A stretch of 64,000 nucleotides of DNA from Atopsyche davidsoni (GCA_022113835.1 JAILWY010000008.1:8002501-8066500); one strand, 5' to 3'. Numbered from the stretch's first letter, positions 1 to 11,400 are shown. Numbers and translations: made by a program. Notes: generated by a model from the letters alone, not told the origin.

Positions 1-1395
1 TACACTACAAAGCACTATGTTGGAGAGCTTCGCATGGGAACGAAAGAGAAATTTTCTAGACATTAATGTCTACTGCGTCAAATCTAGGCAATGAGTAATA
101 TATCATTCTGTTGATACGTAGAGCTTCCGGGTATTTTCACACTCTGTACATTATACAGGAAATTTTTGGTTTACAAATCTTCTTTTAAAAAGAACATCAA
201 TATACTGAAAGATATTATTTTAATTAATATATATTTTTACAACAACTCAAACCGGAGATATCGAATTTTGATAGTTACGTGTTATTTACTGAAACAAGAA
301 AAATAAATTATGGTCTATTGAAGATACATTTAAATTATTTTTTAATATCACACAACGTTATTTTAGCAAAGACTCCACAACTGTACTCATTATAGTTGAA
401 CCTAGTCCTCTTTATTTAAGATAGCCTGACTCCCTGAGAGGAAGACATATAAACTAGATATTTTTGACCAAAGGGTGTATAAATTCCTCATGTGTGGAAG
501 CTCGAAAACCACGAGTGAAATAGGCAGGGAAGTAAACGGTTGAAAGCGGTTAGGGGATGCGGTGTCCGTGTATTAAGTCTAGGGTAGTTTGCCTTGTTCA
601 CTGCTAAGAAATTCTAGAAAACCTGTACTAGAAAAGTGGTTAACTTGACACGAGTTGAATTGACAATATTTATTGCTTGCTGATTAACCTAACCACATGC
701 TTAAAATATCTTTATAGTATCCGAGATTTTTAAAAAATATTTTACATGCATACCCATTTAAGTAAGATTCTGTAAAATAACATGCTTGACCTCATTCTTA
801 CAATTTTTTGCGTTTCCGGTTATTGATCTAAGAGCATTCTATATTTCACATGTAAAATTAAGACATTTGCGTGTAGTACTTCAGTTTCAGCGCAGGCCGT
901 CCTATCTCGTATATTTCAGTTGATTTATTATTAATAACACATAAGAGAACGCAATTTATTTTGCGAAATGATAAGAGGCTCGTTTATTCAATAAAATTAG
1001 AAGCTACTTCCTGAAAATTATTCGCATATATCATATATAAATTATAACCAAATAAAAGCCGATTCTACCACATTTAAATGAATTTGAAGATTTTTAAAAT
1101 TTCATACAAATACAGGTAATACTTACTTATAGAGGTAGACTCTAATGTATTGAATACAAAAAACGTACACGAGGACGTGTCCTTAAATTAAAGACGTGTT
1201 CTTAAATTTGCCTTTAACAAAAACACTTGCAAAAATAACGCATTTTTTGTTTTAATGGTTAAAAATCATTAAAAAATTTAAAAAATGGTAAATTTTGCAA
1301 TATAATAATTGATATAAATGCTCAATTATTTGTAAAACGTATATGTATTTAAACTATTCATGATTAAATTTAACATTTTTTTTATTATAAATAAT
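1..1395. other. AT-rich gene-free stretch, probable intron
   Basis: No coding exon, RNA gene or recognisable transposon is seen. If the dpr-like gene downstream starts outside the window, this would be part of its long intron. That placement is inference. Confidence 0.5.
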
Positions 1396-1689
1396 ATCTT
1401 TGAATAAAATACTTGAGTGATTTTCCACATTTTTATTTTTATTAGTGACCGGTTTCGCCAACCTTTCACGTTGGCATTATCAAACAAAGTGAGATTTTAT
1501 ATAATAATAAGCAATTAGGTAAACAATTGTTAGAGGGAGAGGTTGTTGGAAAGAGAGAGAATGATTGCAATTATATAGAATAGTCCACTTGCCAGGTACA
1601 TTAAAATTACATTAGCCCTTACCACCTGATAATCATTCTCTCTCTTTCCAACAACCTCTCCCTCTAACAATTGTTTACCTAATTGCTTA

Positions 1690-3348
1690 TCTATATATAT
1701 AATCTATATATATAAAACACTAAAAATGTTTGTTAGTCCGCTATAGGCTTTGAAACCATACGACCGACGAGCCCCACACCGTGTTTATTTGAAAGCCAAA
1801 AATACCGAAAGTAATCAAGACCACTAAAATTATAAAAATTGATTATCAAATTTGGTTTATTCAATTAAGAAAAATCCCATACAAAAGTTTCCAATTCATA
1901 AAAGGAACTGCCATTTTCGCGTATTGCATATACGCGAAAATGCCTTGAAGCTGGCTGCCTGCATGGCTACCAATCGAGAAATACTGATATTGATGTTTGT
2001 AAATATTAGAATGAACTTGCCGTTACAGGCTGCCGAACTTACGGAACAGAATTAGGTCGATTTTTGATATTTTCCATACAAAAATTTTCAACATCTGTAA
2101 AGTGGACATCGTTCCTCGCAAAAAATTGAAAAAAGAACATTGTGAAGATCGCGCGGACAGATCGTACGGACTTTCAAAACAAAATCACTATCTGTCATTC
2201 ACAACGTGTTTTATCATAATGAGTTTGTCTGTTTATATATGGGAAAAAAATTATTATACGAAAATATTCGTATTACAAGTTTCGTCTATTGAAAAAATTA
2301 TTCCAACTCAAATCGACATCGATCTTATATCTGCTGAACACCCGCATCAACGTGAAGATCTGATACTTTTTGACGTTGTTTGTAAGAACATCACGGCCCA
2401 TGCGGAGTGTTGCATATGAATTCGCCTTGCATAAAAGACGGCAAATGCACGAAAAGATATCCACGCGATTTGATCGATGAAACTCAAACTGGTCTACGAA
2501 AGCCAGAAGATGGAGGATACACCACCACCATTAAATTAAGAAACGTCGATATTGACATTGATAACATATGGATTGTTCCATACAGTCCAATACTGTAAAA
2601 AACATTTCAATCATATATCAATGTGGAACACTGCAACTCCGTGAAATTCATATGCAAGGACATATGCAAATATGTTAACAAAGGCATATGGCAGTGTTTG
2701 AGCTTTCAAATCGAAACTATGAAATCACTCAATTTCAGATGGGTCGCAGTAATGAAGCTGTCTGGCGAATTCTTGGTTTCAGTATTCACGAACGATATCC
2801 AACTGTTCAATCCAATCTTGCTGTTCATTTAGAAAACGGTCAACGTGTTTATTTTACTGAAAAAAAATGTCGAAGAACGAGGAGCACATCTACAATAATT
2901 TTGCGAAAACATTGCTGCATAATGAAGTTCCAAAATAGAGTCAACTATCCAATAGAGATTTTAAACTCTTTGGAACCATCTGGAATGCCACCACACATCT
3001 TAACTTTAAAAGTTGGTTCACCATAGATGCTCATTCGCAACTTAGATCCACCTAAATTGTGCTGTTATGATAACTATCAACAAGGCTCACGGCCAATCGC
3101 TAAGTATTGCAGGTTTGAACATAGAAAATTCCTGTTTTTCGCAAAATTCCTGTTATGTTGCGTTTAGAGTTGGAACGCCGAAAAGACTTTATGTTTACAC
3201 ACCTACCGAAAAAACTCAATATATCCGCTAGCATTAAGATAAAAAGTTAATATATAAACAAAATTTCCTTTTTTTTTTTTTTTGAACAAATAAAAAAAGT
3301 ATTCTTTTTCTTTATTTAGCGCAGTAGAACGCGCCGGGTATCCGCTAG
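1690..3348 (+). mobile_element. Helitron, internally deleted, with intact termini
   Basis: The element begins TCTATATATATAATC (5' TC) and ends GGGTATCCGCTAG (3' CTAG). It sits between A (1689) and T (3349), the A^T target expected for Helitrons, with no target duplication. The uninterrupted foldback arm at 1484-1513 confirms the pre-insertion sequence. A weak 5-bp stem (TAGCG 3317-3321 with CGCTA 3343-3347) lies near the 3' end, poorer than a typical Helitron terminal hairpin. At 1659 bp the copy is far shorter than an autonomous Helitron of several kb, and its coding region is broken, so it is non-autonomous. Confidence 0.88.
2101..3245 (+). pseudogene. Helitron Rep/helicase relic
   Basis: The translation in shifting frames matches insect Helitron Rep-helicase proteins in the expected order. 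The segments include SPCIKDGKCTKRYPRDL (about 2417-2467), KPEDGGYTTTIKLRNVDID, WIVPYSPIL, EHCNSVKFICKDICKYVNKG (about 2626-2685), MAVFELSNRNYE, SNEAVWRILGFSIHERYPTV and VHLENGQRVYFTE (about 2820-2862). From about 2950 the matches jump to the helicase C-terminus: LNSLEPSGMPPHILTLKVGS, NLDPPKLC and a tail ending GTPKRLYVYTP. Most of the helicase motor domain, and any recognisable HUH nuclease motif, are therefore missing. Stops and frameshifts break every frame. The N-terminal stretch 1852-2100 in the element is not recognised. Non-functional relic; family assignment secure. Confidence 0.85.
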
Positions 3349-3475
3349 TTATTATATAAAATCTCACTCTGTTTGATAATGCCAACGTGAAAGGTGTTGG
3401 CGAAACCGGTCACTAATAAAAATACAAATGTGGAAAATCACTCAAGTATTTTATTCAAAAATATTAAAATGGAAT

Positions 3476-4067
3476 TCCACCAAGTATTTTCTATAAATAA
3501 TATAAATTTTTAAAAGGCAAGATATTGTAAAGGTAGGCTTAAAATTGTAATTGAACAATTTAATTACTGTTGCTTGGATTTCGTAAGAATCTACTCACCC
3601 ACGACTTTAGTGTATTAAAAAAGACACGAGTTAATAAAAAAAAAAAAATTCCTGAAACTCTTTGCGAAATTCCGTTTTGATATAATAATAACCGGCCACT
3701 CGTCGGTCGGGGCAACTAGACAACAGGCCACGAGAACGGCTGGCGGTCCTCGAGGGGTGCGTAATTAGAAGTGATAAACTAACAAAGGCCTGGATGGGCG
3801 CCATGTTTACACACGTGTGAGTATCCTTAATGGCCACGCACGGTCGCCATGGCGACGGAGCACGCTCCAAGTGCTCCGTGCCGGTGTCGCAGAGCCTTCC
3901 TCCCCCTCTGTGTCGTGTTGTGACGTCAAATGATTATGTTTGCCGTGTACTTTATTGCCTCGCTAATTTTTACGTGAATTTCAGGTTTTAATTTCGGGCG
4001 AAGCAGTAATTTCTCGTTTAGTGGCGAGATGCTTTGAAATTGACAAGTTTTTTTTATAAAATCGTCG
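3476..4067. other. Gene-free stretch with GC-richer island
   Basis: About 3681-3920 is distinctly richer in G+C than its surroundings and contains CGCCATGGCGAC and a GGAGCAC/GTGCTCC inverted pair. An antisense open frame of 79 codons (3631-3870) crosses it, but has no recognisable domain. A conserved non-coding element of the surrounding gene is possible; nothing shows it. Confidence 0.35.
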
Positions 4068-4099
4068 TACATAGGCTGCTATTTAAGTATCCGGATCCA

Positions 4100-4780
4100 G
4101 AATATTAAAATTTTAGTTACTAGTAACTTATTAATTTTAGTTAATATAATAGTTGATCAGCAAACTTTTTATAAAAAATAAAAACCCCCAAGTACTTAAT
4201 GATTTATTCAAATAAACAAACTAATCCAAATCTAAAGATTACAACAAAAAAAATGAACAAACGTTTTTCTCTAATAACCTGCGTGCACTGATACTCCGAG
4301 CACCGTGAGATGAAAGCAGACATCTAAATTATCATTGGGTACAAGTCATTTTAAAACATTAATAGAAAAATATTATTGAATAATATTTGGGAATCACAAC
4401 AACTTCTACAGCCTTGAAATGCTACTCCTAGACCTCACTCGACTGAGATGTAAAATATATCTCCATAAGTAGGTACGCACTCGTGCCTGGTGTACGACTC
4501 AAAATTACGTAGTGATAATAATATATATATAAATATACTACCTTTTTGGGATCAAAGGTAAAATTAATCTACATGGCCAATTATTACAAAATTAACCACA
4601 CGATACTTGAAATTTTACTCTACTGCAATGTATAAATGGGCTAACACGAGGATGGCCAATATGCTACACCACTGACCTTAGAGTTTTATAATGTGTTTTT
4701 AATAATGTTAAACCATGATAATTATGGTAATACATTATTACTTATTATTAATACAATTTTATTAATACATTATTATTTAT
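4100..4780. other. Unrecognised DNA inside the mariner 5' region
   Basis: The related deleted copy at 31378 passes from its TIR to the shared ATTATTACATTTGAAAATG in about 60 bp; here the gap is about 690 bp. The extra DNA has no ORF or recognisable repeat termini. It may be a nested insertion, or the shorter copy may have lost it. Confidence 0.45.
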
Positions 4781-4883
4781 ACAATTATTACATTTGAAAA
4801 TGGGTTTCTTTGGCTGTAGAATGAGTCAATAAATTGTTTTCATTGTGTGGCGCGGTTTTTAAAAATTGCGTGTCATTATCACA

Positions 4884-5944
4884 ATGGATTTAATTCGAGA
4901 AAATTTTCGTGCGTCGAAAATCATAATAATATGATTTTCGACGTGGTCTAACTCAACAGCAGTGCATCGATCAACTCAGTTCGACTTTTAGGGATCAAGC
5001 ACCATTGAAGACCACTGTGTATCACTGGCTTAGTGAGTTTAATCGTGGACGTCGTATGCTTACGGACGACATTAAAGATGGTCGGCCTAAATCAGTTGTT
5101 GTGCCACGAAACATCGACGTAGTGCGTGAACTAATAATGCAAGATCGTCACGTTACATATCGAGAGATAGAGGCGTCCTTGAGCATTAGTATGACAAGTA
5201 TACGTAAGATATTACACAAACACTTGACTGCAAAAAAAAAATTATTCGTGTTGGATACCGCACAACTTGACAATAGATCAAAAACAGGCTCGTGTCGATT
5301 GGTGCAAAAATATGATAAAAAAATACAATCGTGGTGCATCAAAAGCTGTTTACAATATCTAGAAAGGTGATGAATCCTGAATTTATGCATATGACCCCGA
5401 AACTAAGCAACAATCAACAGTATGGGTGTTCCAACATGAGCCGAACCTAACAAAAGTTGCTTGTGCGAAAAGCACTTTGAAGCAAATTGTCGCCTGTTTT
5501 TTTGGTATAGATGGACACGTGACTACTGTACCACTAGAAAATCGTATACCTGTTAATTTGACGTGGTACACGACCATTTGTTTGCCAAAAGTCTTTGCAG
5601 AAATTAAGAAAAGCAATCCACAACGCAAAATCATTCTCCATTACGACAATGCAAGCTGTCACACTTCAGGTGAAACGACTAGATATTTGGAGGATTAAAC
5701 GGTGGAATTAACGGGTCATCCGCCATATAGCCCTGATTTGGAATCCAACTACATCTTTTTATTTCCAACCGTGAAGAATAAATTACGTGGTCAACGATTT
5801 ACAACCCGAGAAGAAGCCGTTGAGGCATTCAAAAATCATGTTTTGGAGATAACGCCTTCCGATTGGAAAAAATGCTACGAAAACTGGTTTCACCGAATGC
5901 AAAAGTGCATCGATCATCACAGAGAATATTTTGAAAAGCAATAA
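4884..5944 (+). pseudogene. Mariner transposase pseudogene
   Basis: The reading starts with MDLIRENFRA (ATG 4884), the usual N-terminus of a common insect mariner family. It shifts frame to YDFRRGLTQQQCIDQLSSTF and continues through the helix-turn-helix region GRPKSVVVPRNIDVVRELIM and RHVTYREIEASLSISMTSI. After another frameshift near 5240 in an A-run, IPHNLTIDQKQARVDWCK opens a frame running to the natural end YFEKQ (stop 5942-5944). That frame has three internal stops: TAG 5360, TGA 5378 (replacing Trp in the GDEsW motif) and TAA 5696. The second catalytic Asp survives in HYDNA, but the third is replaced by Tyr (PDLESNY instead of PDLAPND). Not functional. Confidence 0.9.
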
Positions 5945-6011
5945 AACCATATTTAATAGCCAATGATAGTTATTTTATTTTATTCCGGATATATAAATAG
6001 CATCCATTATA

Positions 6012-8746
6012 TGCTTGTCCATATACCTCTTTCATGTTTTATAGAATAGAGCGACCCTGTACAAAACGTGAATTAGATATCGTGTTTAAAATTAAATTAA
6101 CAATCTAATGCATTAAATGCGGTTCGCAGTGATGGCATCGTGGTTTTATTTGTATGAAAGAAATAAGCAAAGCCTATCTACTGAGCCTTATTCCGAAGCG
6201 AGTAAGGTAAATTGCTTGGCTCCGTAGATAAACAAACCGCGTTGCTTTTATTCCTTTTTGCTCTATGGCTGAGACCAGAGCAAATATTTATCATTTATAT
6301 TGAAAGCAATCTCTCCTCTAGGTATATAAGAGCAGGTACCTCCGAGTATGTGCTATTTACTTACCATCATTTTTGTTTGTTTAATTTGTAATTGCTTAAC
6401 AGCGGAGTGTTTTTATTTAACGCAATAGAAGTACAGCATGAGGTTGAATTAATATTGAATAAACAGCTCTTATTAATATCAATTCAAATATAATAATAGA
6501 CGAGCAAAATATATTCTTCAAGCCTTGACTTTTGCCATTATATTTATGAGAGGTTCATAACAGTCACACAAATACAACAAAGTGTTAACATCCCTTTGGG
6601 GTTTCTGTGTTAATAGAGTTTTTGTATGTTGAACGAGTTTTTGCTGTAAAAGTAAAGAGTGCCATAGAAAATAATATATTTTTTTATCAGCTCCCAAGGT
6701 GATTAAAATAAACATAAAAAAATATTGTGTGTAATTGAAATGATAAAATATACCTTCATTGGTTTTTACAAAACCTTAAATCCAATGCAGTGGTACATAA
6801 ATACGGATTCTGTGACAATAAAAGCATTATCTACCATAATAAAGTAGGCAGTATATACCACCCAAGGTTGGCTTTCCTCTTACTGTAAGATCGGTAAGAT
6901 AACACAATTAGGCTGCTAGTAATTTTACTCCAAAAATAGAACCGCCCTTAATTCCAAGAAATACTAAAGAATTTGTATCTCTAAAGACATCTTCCTCTGT
7001 CCCACATGAAAATCTTCTAAGCTTAATATAAATAAATAAAGTTTTTTCATGTATTTATAATTAAAATATTTTTCGATTAAACTTCAAGATTCAAGTGAAA
7101 TTGAAATGAAATCTTCCCATTTGAAAATATTTTTTTCGCAAAGTGCAACGATGAGCGTGCGTCCTTCTTTTCATTATTTTTTCACTCTGAAGGATGATGA
7201 AAATTCAACACTGTAAAAAGTTAAACTGAAAGCATGTGCATCCGTTATTTTCACCGCGGGGAAGTCGGGGTTGTTTTCTTGAAGATATTGTATATAATTT
7301 CATTACAGTATTTGTTAGCCCTAATTAAATAAAGCGGGTAGCGTGCCGCAAGGCATGCGATCGCGAGGCATTTGGCTGTAAAATTGTACTGAATATTTCA
7401 TTCCTCTGGCAGGGAAGCTACTGAAAAAGAATCTATAATAAGCCTGCGAAGTAAAAATTGACTCTTTCATGCAAAAGCCTGAAATCTAGGACGGGGAATG
7501 CCAGTACGTTTTTTTTTAAGTAACCGAGAACTAGATATTTCCAAAAGTATTATAATTTGAAATATAATGTACGATACGAATGTTAAAATGGATTTCAATT
7601 AAAGTTTGTTTCATTGCGTACTAAAGTAATTTATATTATGTCACGTTTTATCAAATAAATTTAGTTAGCTAAATTATTTGAGAGAATATTCTATTTCATA
7701 AATATAAATAAGCAATTGGTTTTACAGACTACGCAAGAGCCTGAAGACCTGGAATTTAGGTTAAAATTAATTAAAAATAATATTTATAATTTAAACACAT
7801 TTCAAACTTGTTTAATTTCAATGTTTTAATAGGTTAAATAGTTTATAACACATAGTAAAGTGTCACGTTGTTGTTAAATTTAGCAGAATTAGTTCTGAAA
7901 AAAGGTGAAACGTGTTTCATATTCAAATAAATATTAAAATGAAAAACTTTGGTATAATGAATAGATATAATACAAAAAAAATAAAACACCGTCTTTTATT
8001 TTTATTTCACGTTTTTGAAACTGTATATTATTTAAAGGATAATAGTTTTATTTGTATTTAAAGACTTCAGTCTGTAGTTTATGTTATTGATATTCTTCTG
8101 GACATCAATTAATGAAACTTTGCAGTATCATACATTTAATAAATTGTTGACTAAAATCTCAATAAAAAATATTTTGCTATACATTTACTTTTTGTATATA
8201 AATATGAAAAGTGATTTATTAAAAACTATTACTTTTAAAGAATAAACTTCTTCAATAAATAATAATAAACCCTTTTGCATATTGATTGATAACAGATAAC
8301 GATCAATTTTGTTTTTGAGAGCTTTTACCCTTCGAGGGCCTATTCGAACTGAATCCTTGTTTTTACGAAGCCATTTGGTTTTCTTATTATTTTTAAAAAC
8401 CACGAAAAATTGTAAATTAAATCAGTCTAATGAGAATAGTGAAACTTTTATGATAAACATTAAATTATAATATTTATTATTTTATTTTTTGTAATAATAT
8501 TTAAAAAATAAATATATAAATATCTTAAGATTTTCTACGTTTTTATTTGTTTTTTATACAATCTAATACTTTATACGGAATTTCCAATTAATCAGGACCA
8601 TTAAACTCATCGCACATTTAAGTTACTCCTGACAATCATTGCTTGTGGTAAATCACTTAAATATATGTTGATGTGAATATTGTGATTGAATTTTAATTAA
8701 TTATAATTTATAATTATAAAAATATTAAATTATATAATTATTACAG
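6012..8746. other. Gene-free AT-rich stretch upstream of dpr-like exon
   Basis: No exon, RNA gene or transposon end pair was found. Open frames here are short and low-complexity. The stretch is probably intronic to the dpr-like gene, by position only. Confidence 0.5.
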
Positions 8747-8858
8747 AGGCATATGCAGATGTGGAAGGTGCTCCTGATCTTCACGTCCGGAGTGGATCTG
8801 AACTTCGGCTGGTCTGCATCCTTCAGGATGCTACAGAGCCTCCTTCCTACGTTTTCTG
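8747..8858 (+). CDS. dpr: dpr-like Ig protein, exon encoding start of Ig2
   Basis: The exon is bounded by acceptor TTATTACAG (AG 8745-8746) and donor GTGAGT (8859). It encodes AYADVEGAPDLHVRSGSELR, then LVCILQDATEPPSYVFW, the A-C strand region of the second Ig domain of Dpr/zig-8 cell-surface proteins. The Cys of LVC is the first Ig cysteine and PPSYVFW carries the core Trp. Dpr proteins are two-Ig neuronal surface receptors that bind DIP partners during synaptic matching; this is family knowledge. The exon ends two bases into the Trp codon, completed by the first base of the next exon at 11219. It enters in the phase where AG completes a codon begun upstream, so at least one earlier exon must exist outside the recognised part. 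Which dpr paralogue it is cannot be decided. Confidence 0.85.
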
Positions 8859-11218
8859 GTGAGTAAATCCTGGAGGTTTTTTTTTTCTGCTTTGGTATTA
8901 TCTACATTTTCCGGTTGATTAGAATACAGGTTATAATAAAACACATAAAACAGCTGTGTTGCATAAAAAAATATTAAAATTTAAAGTGTATTCATTTATG
9001 TAAAAAACCAAAAATAAATCGCCATATACAAAACTTATTGATACTACCACAGTTAATAATTTTCTGTTCAATAAGCAATAATACAAAATATTTAAAAAAA
9101 TATATTGAAATTCTTTGCTTATTAAATATGAATACTTCATAATTAATGAGTTGATTTTGATTCTTGTCGAGTTTCTGAGACCATCTTCGGGGACGAAAAA
9201 ATTGAAATAGCTTAAAAAAATAAACGCCTATGATCATACCTACTTGACTTAAAAATAAATAAATATCATGTTACTAAGTGATGACGCGTAAATTTATTAA
9301 ATTCAATTAAAAAATGCGGCACAACATCTAAAAACCAAAAAAAAAAATTTAACAGCCGCTAAAGCCTGCGGGCATTATCAAAATTGTAGAAGCGCGGATT
9401 ATAGCGCGCAAAAAGCTCGAACTCGAAATCCACCCTTAACTATCCATTCAGAGGAGAACCCCATTGCGGCTGGACCACAAAAAGTCCTTTTGCATTCCTT
9501 TTTCTCAGTGTTGTCCGCCCCAGCCACCCGGCCATGGTAATCACCATATTTAGATTGCTGTTTCATCTGACTTGCAAAAATATCTCGAGGCTGTTTCCAT
9601 TAATTCCCATATCCTTAAGGAGCCATCTTCCCGGGGCCACTCGTGAATTTGCGAAGCCTTCGAAATTAAATCAAACCCGAAATTCCATCCCGGCTCCTTT
9701 TACATAGAAAATTTTGTCAACTTCTTGGTGACCCATATTTTACTATCAAATTGTCGGTTAGTTTTAAAATAACGTTTTATATAAACGCTACTGTTTACTT
9801 AAACAGTATGAAAATTTGTGTATAAGCTAGCTAGCTGGTAGACTATAAATTTTTACTCCTGAAAAATAAAACCGAGAACAGTTTCTTCAGTCGGAGGAAC
9901 GTAAGGGAGTTCTCGGATGCTTTATCATCAGTAGGTGATGAATAATAACTTTGATTTGATTTAATTTGTGTGAGGAAGGCGGCTGCGAATTTCCACTTTG
10001 ATATTTAGCACGTGATTAAAAGTTGAGAGCTCCGAGATACGCAGGCAACTGATAGGTATTCCAGTTCCCGAGTAAACTTTGTTATGCTATCAATATTTCG
10101 GGTCAGCTGCACGACCCTTCTCCATGTCATAAGAAAATCGATGGTGTAGTACGTTCAATATTCACGTGCAGGCTGAATTAAATATTTATGCTTGATTTAT
10201 AGTTGTGCAATACCGTGAAAGCATAAATTCATTGCAAAAATACAATATCTAAAAATGCAATTAATTTTAATACTTAGAACGAGTGCAATAAGACAATATG
10301 ATATAATCATTCAAGTATGCAATCTCGACTCGTATCGGTGTGATTTCACCTTTAAACTGTGAAGCTATTTTCATAAAGCCTTAGACATTAAGGTTCAAAT
10401 ACACCCCTAGGAACCCTCTCTTAGCCCTAACTACCCCGACCACCCTTATCTGAGGGATGATGTTTTCTCTAACTGTTTTCACTTAGTGTTTCTTTGACTG
10501 TGTCGAGTACGGAGTATACTTTAGTAACACGTTTATTCAGGAGTGGAACTCTTTGACATCGGAAGAAAGAGAATTCAATATAGTCACGAAGTGCTGAAAA
10601 TGTTGTTTTATTTCTGGCGTTATATTTATATGCTATTGCAATGAAGTGGATTGTGTTTTTCTAAAAAAGGTATATTAATAAATTTTGATACTTAAAATAT
10701 TAATAAAATTCACTGATTGCAACGATGTGTGAAGAATTAAGTGTTTTCCCACAAACTGACAGTCTTGGCGGTCTTATGGGCCATTCTTGTCTTATAAATT
10801 ATCATGCGATGAATTTTTGCCCGAATAAATCGTTTTCCTATTGATTGTCGACCGAAATTTAATCGTTCGACAAATTGTCTCTTTGAAAATTTTGTCATCT
10901 TACAATTATCGCTTGAAAAAATATCTTCCGATTTATTTTAAATATATACAAATGTCGTTTTGACAATTTATAATTTTTTAAACTGTAGTTTAGTATATTT
11001 ATAATTTCTCGCCTGAAAAATTGAAGTACAACTTATAATTATTTGAAAAATTATAATCCGATGATTTGTTGTCTAGAAAATTTAAGTCGTTCTGAAAATT
11101 GTCCGACGCTTTGTCATCCTATCAATTGTCGTTTGGCCTGAAAAATTGTTTCCCGATGGAGTTTCGTCGATACAAATTGGTCATTGGTGTAGTGCTAAGG
11201 TGTCTTTACTTGCCGCAG
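8859..11218 (+). other. Intron of the dpr-like gene
   Basis: This 2360-bp intron runs from donor GTGAGT to acceptor TTGCCGCAG. It contains a GC-richer tract at about 9440-9700 and a degenerate tandem repeat at about 10770-11165. No exon is seen within it. Confidence 0.75.
10770..11165. repeat. Degenerate short tandem repeat in dpr-like intron
   Basis: Variants of a roughly 20-30 bp unit containing CTGAAAAATTGT, TCCGAT and TTTGTCGTC recur, for example at about 10879, 10913, 11013, 11042, 11090 and 11140. Copies are diverged and unit length varies. The array ends about 55 bp before the exon at 11219. Confidence 0.5.
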
Positions 11219-11400
11219 GTATCACGGGGAGCGAATGATCAACTACGATGCGACGCGTGGGGTGAGGGTGGCTCAGCTAGGGGTGGGTGGCCTTCAGTCG
11301 GAGCTGCGTGTACCCAGTGCCGGACTACCTGATGCCGGAAACTACTCCTGCGTGCCCAGCAACGCACGTCCGGCCACTGTCACCGTGCACGTGCACGCAG
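11219..11400 (+). CDS. dpr: dpr-like Ig protein, exon completing Ig2
   Basis: The exon (182 bp) is bounded by acceptor GCCGCAG and donor GTAAGA (11401). It begins by completing the Trp codon and reads YHGERMINYDATRGVRVAQL, then SELRVPSAGLPDAGNYSC and VPSNARPATVTVHVHA. This is the C'-G strand part of the second Ig domain, with the family's hallmark D-x-G-x-Y-x-C motif holding the second Ig cysteine and the Dpr-typical PSNA..VxVHV ending. It leaves with one base of a codon (phase 1), matching the next exon at 12301. Spacing from the previous exon is a 2.36-kb intron. No frameshift or stop is present, so the gene looks intact here. Confidence 0.9.

Larger units (their letters stand above)
1396..3475. 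repeat. Foldback element with long inverted arms, split by a Helitron
   Basis: The left arm (1396-1566) and the right arm (1631-1689 continuing at 3349-3475) are reverse complements over roughly 170 bp with few mismatches. They are separated by a 64-bp loop (1567-1630). Each arm carries a core reading GACCGGTTTCG, a short stem GCCAAC/GTTGGC and then ATTATCAAAC. The right arm is interrupted exactly at 1689/3349 by the Helitron; joining the two sides gives the reverse complement of 1484-1513 without a gap. No transposase belongs to this element. A related copy lies at 36199-36366. Confidence 0.85.
4070..6009 (+). mobile_element. Mariner element, degenerate, with extra 5' DNA
   Basis: The left terminal repeat (CATAGGCTGCTATTTAAG..ATCCGGA, 4070-4095) and right terminal repeat (TCCGGATATATAAATAGC, about 5984-6001, plus degenerate outer bases) are inverted relative to each other. 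The element is flanked by TA at 4068-4069 and 6010-6011. The same termini bound the element at 31378-31832. Compared with that copy it carries about 0.65 kb of extra, unrecognised AT-rich DNA between the left TIR and the start of the shared 5' region near 4785. The exact right end is ambiguous by 2 bp because the sequence reads TATA. Confidence 0.8.

Noticed and set aside
3631..3870. 79-codon antisense frame as an exon
   Set aside because: GC island with no recognisable domain and no acceptor/donor pair in phase with the dpr-like exons.
6050..6064. GCGACCCTGTA as the right end of the mariner at 4070
   Set aside because: The sister copy at 31378-31832 places the true right end at the GCTATTTATATATCCGGA-type repeat; no inverted partner for ACAGGGTCGC is seen upstream.
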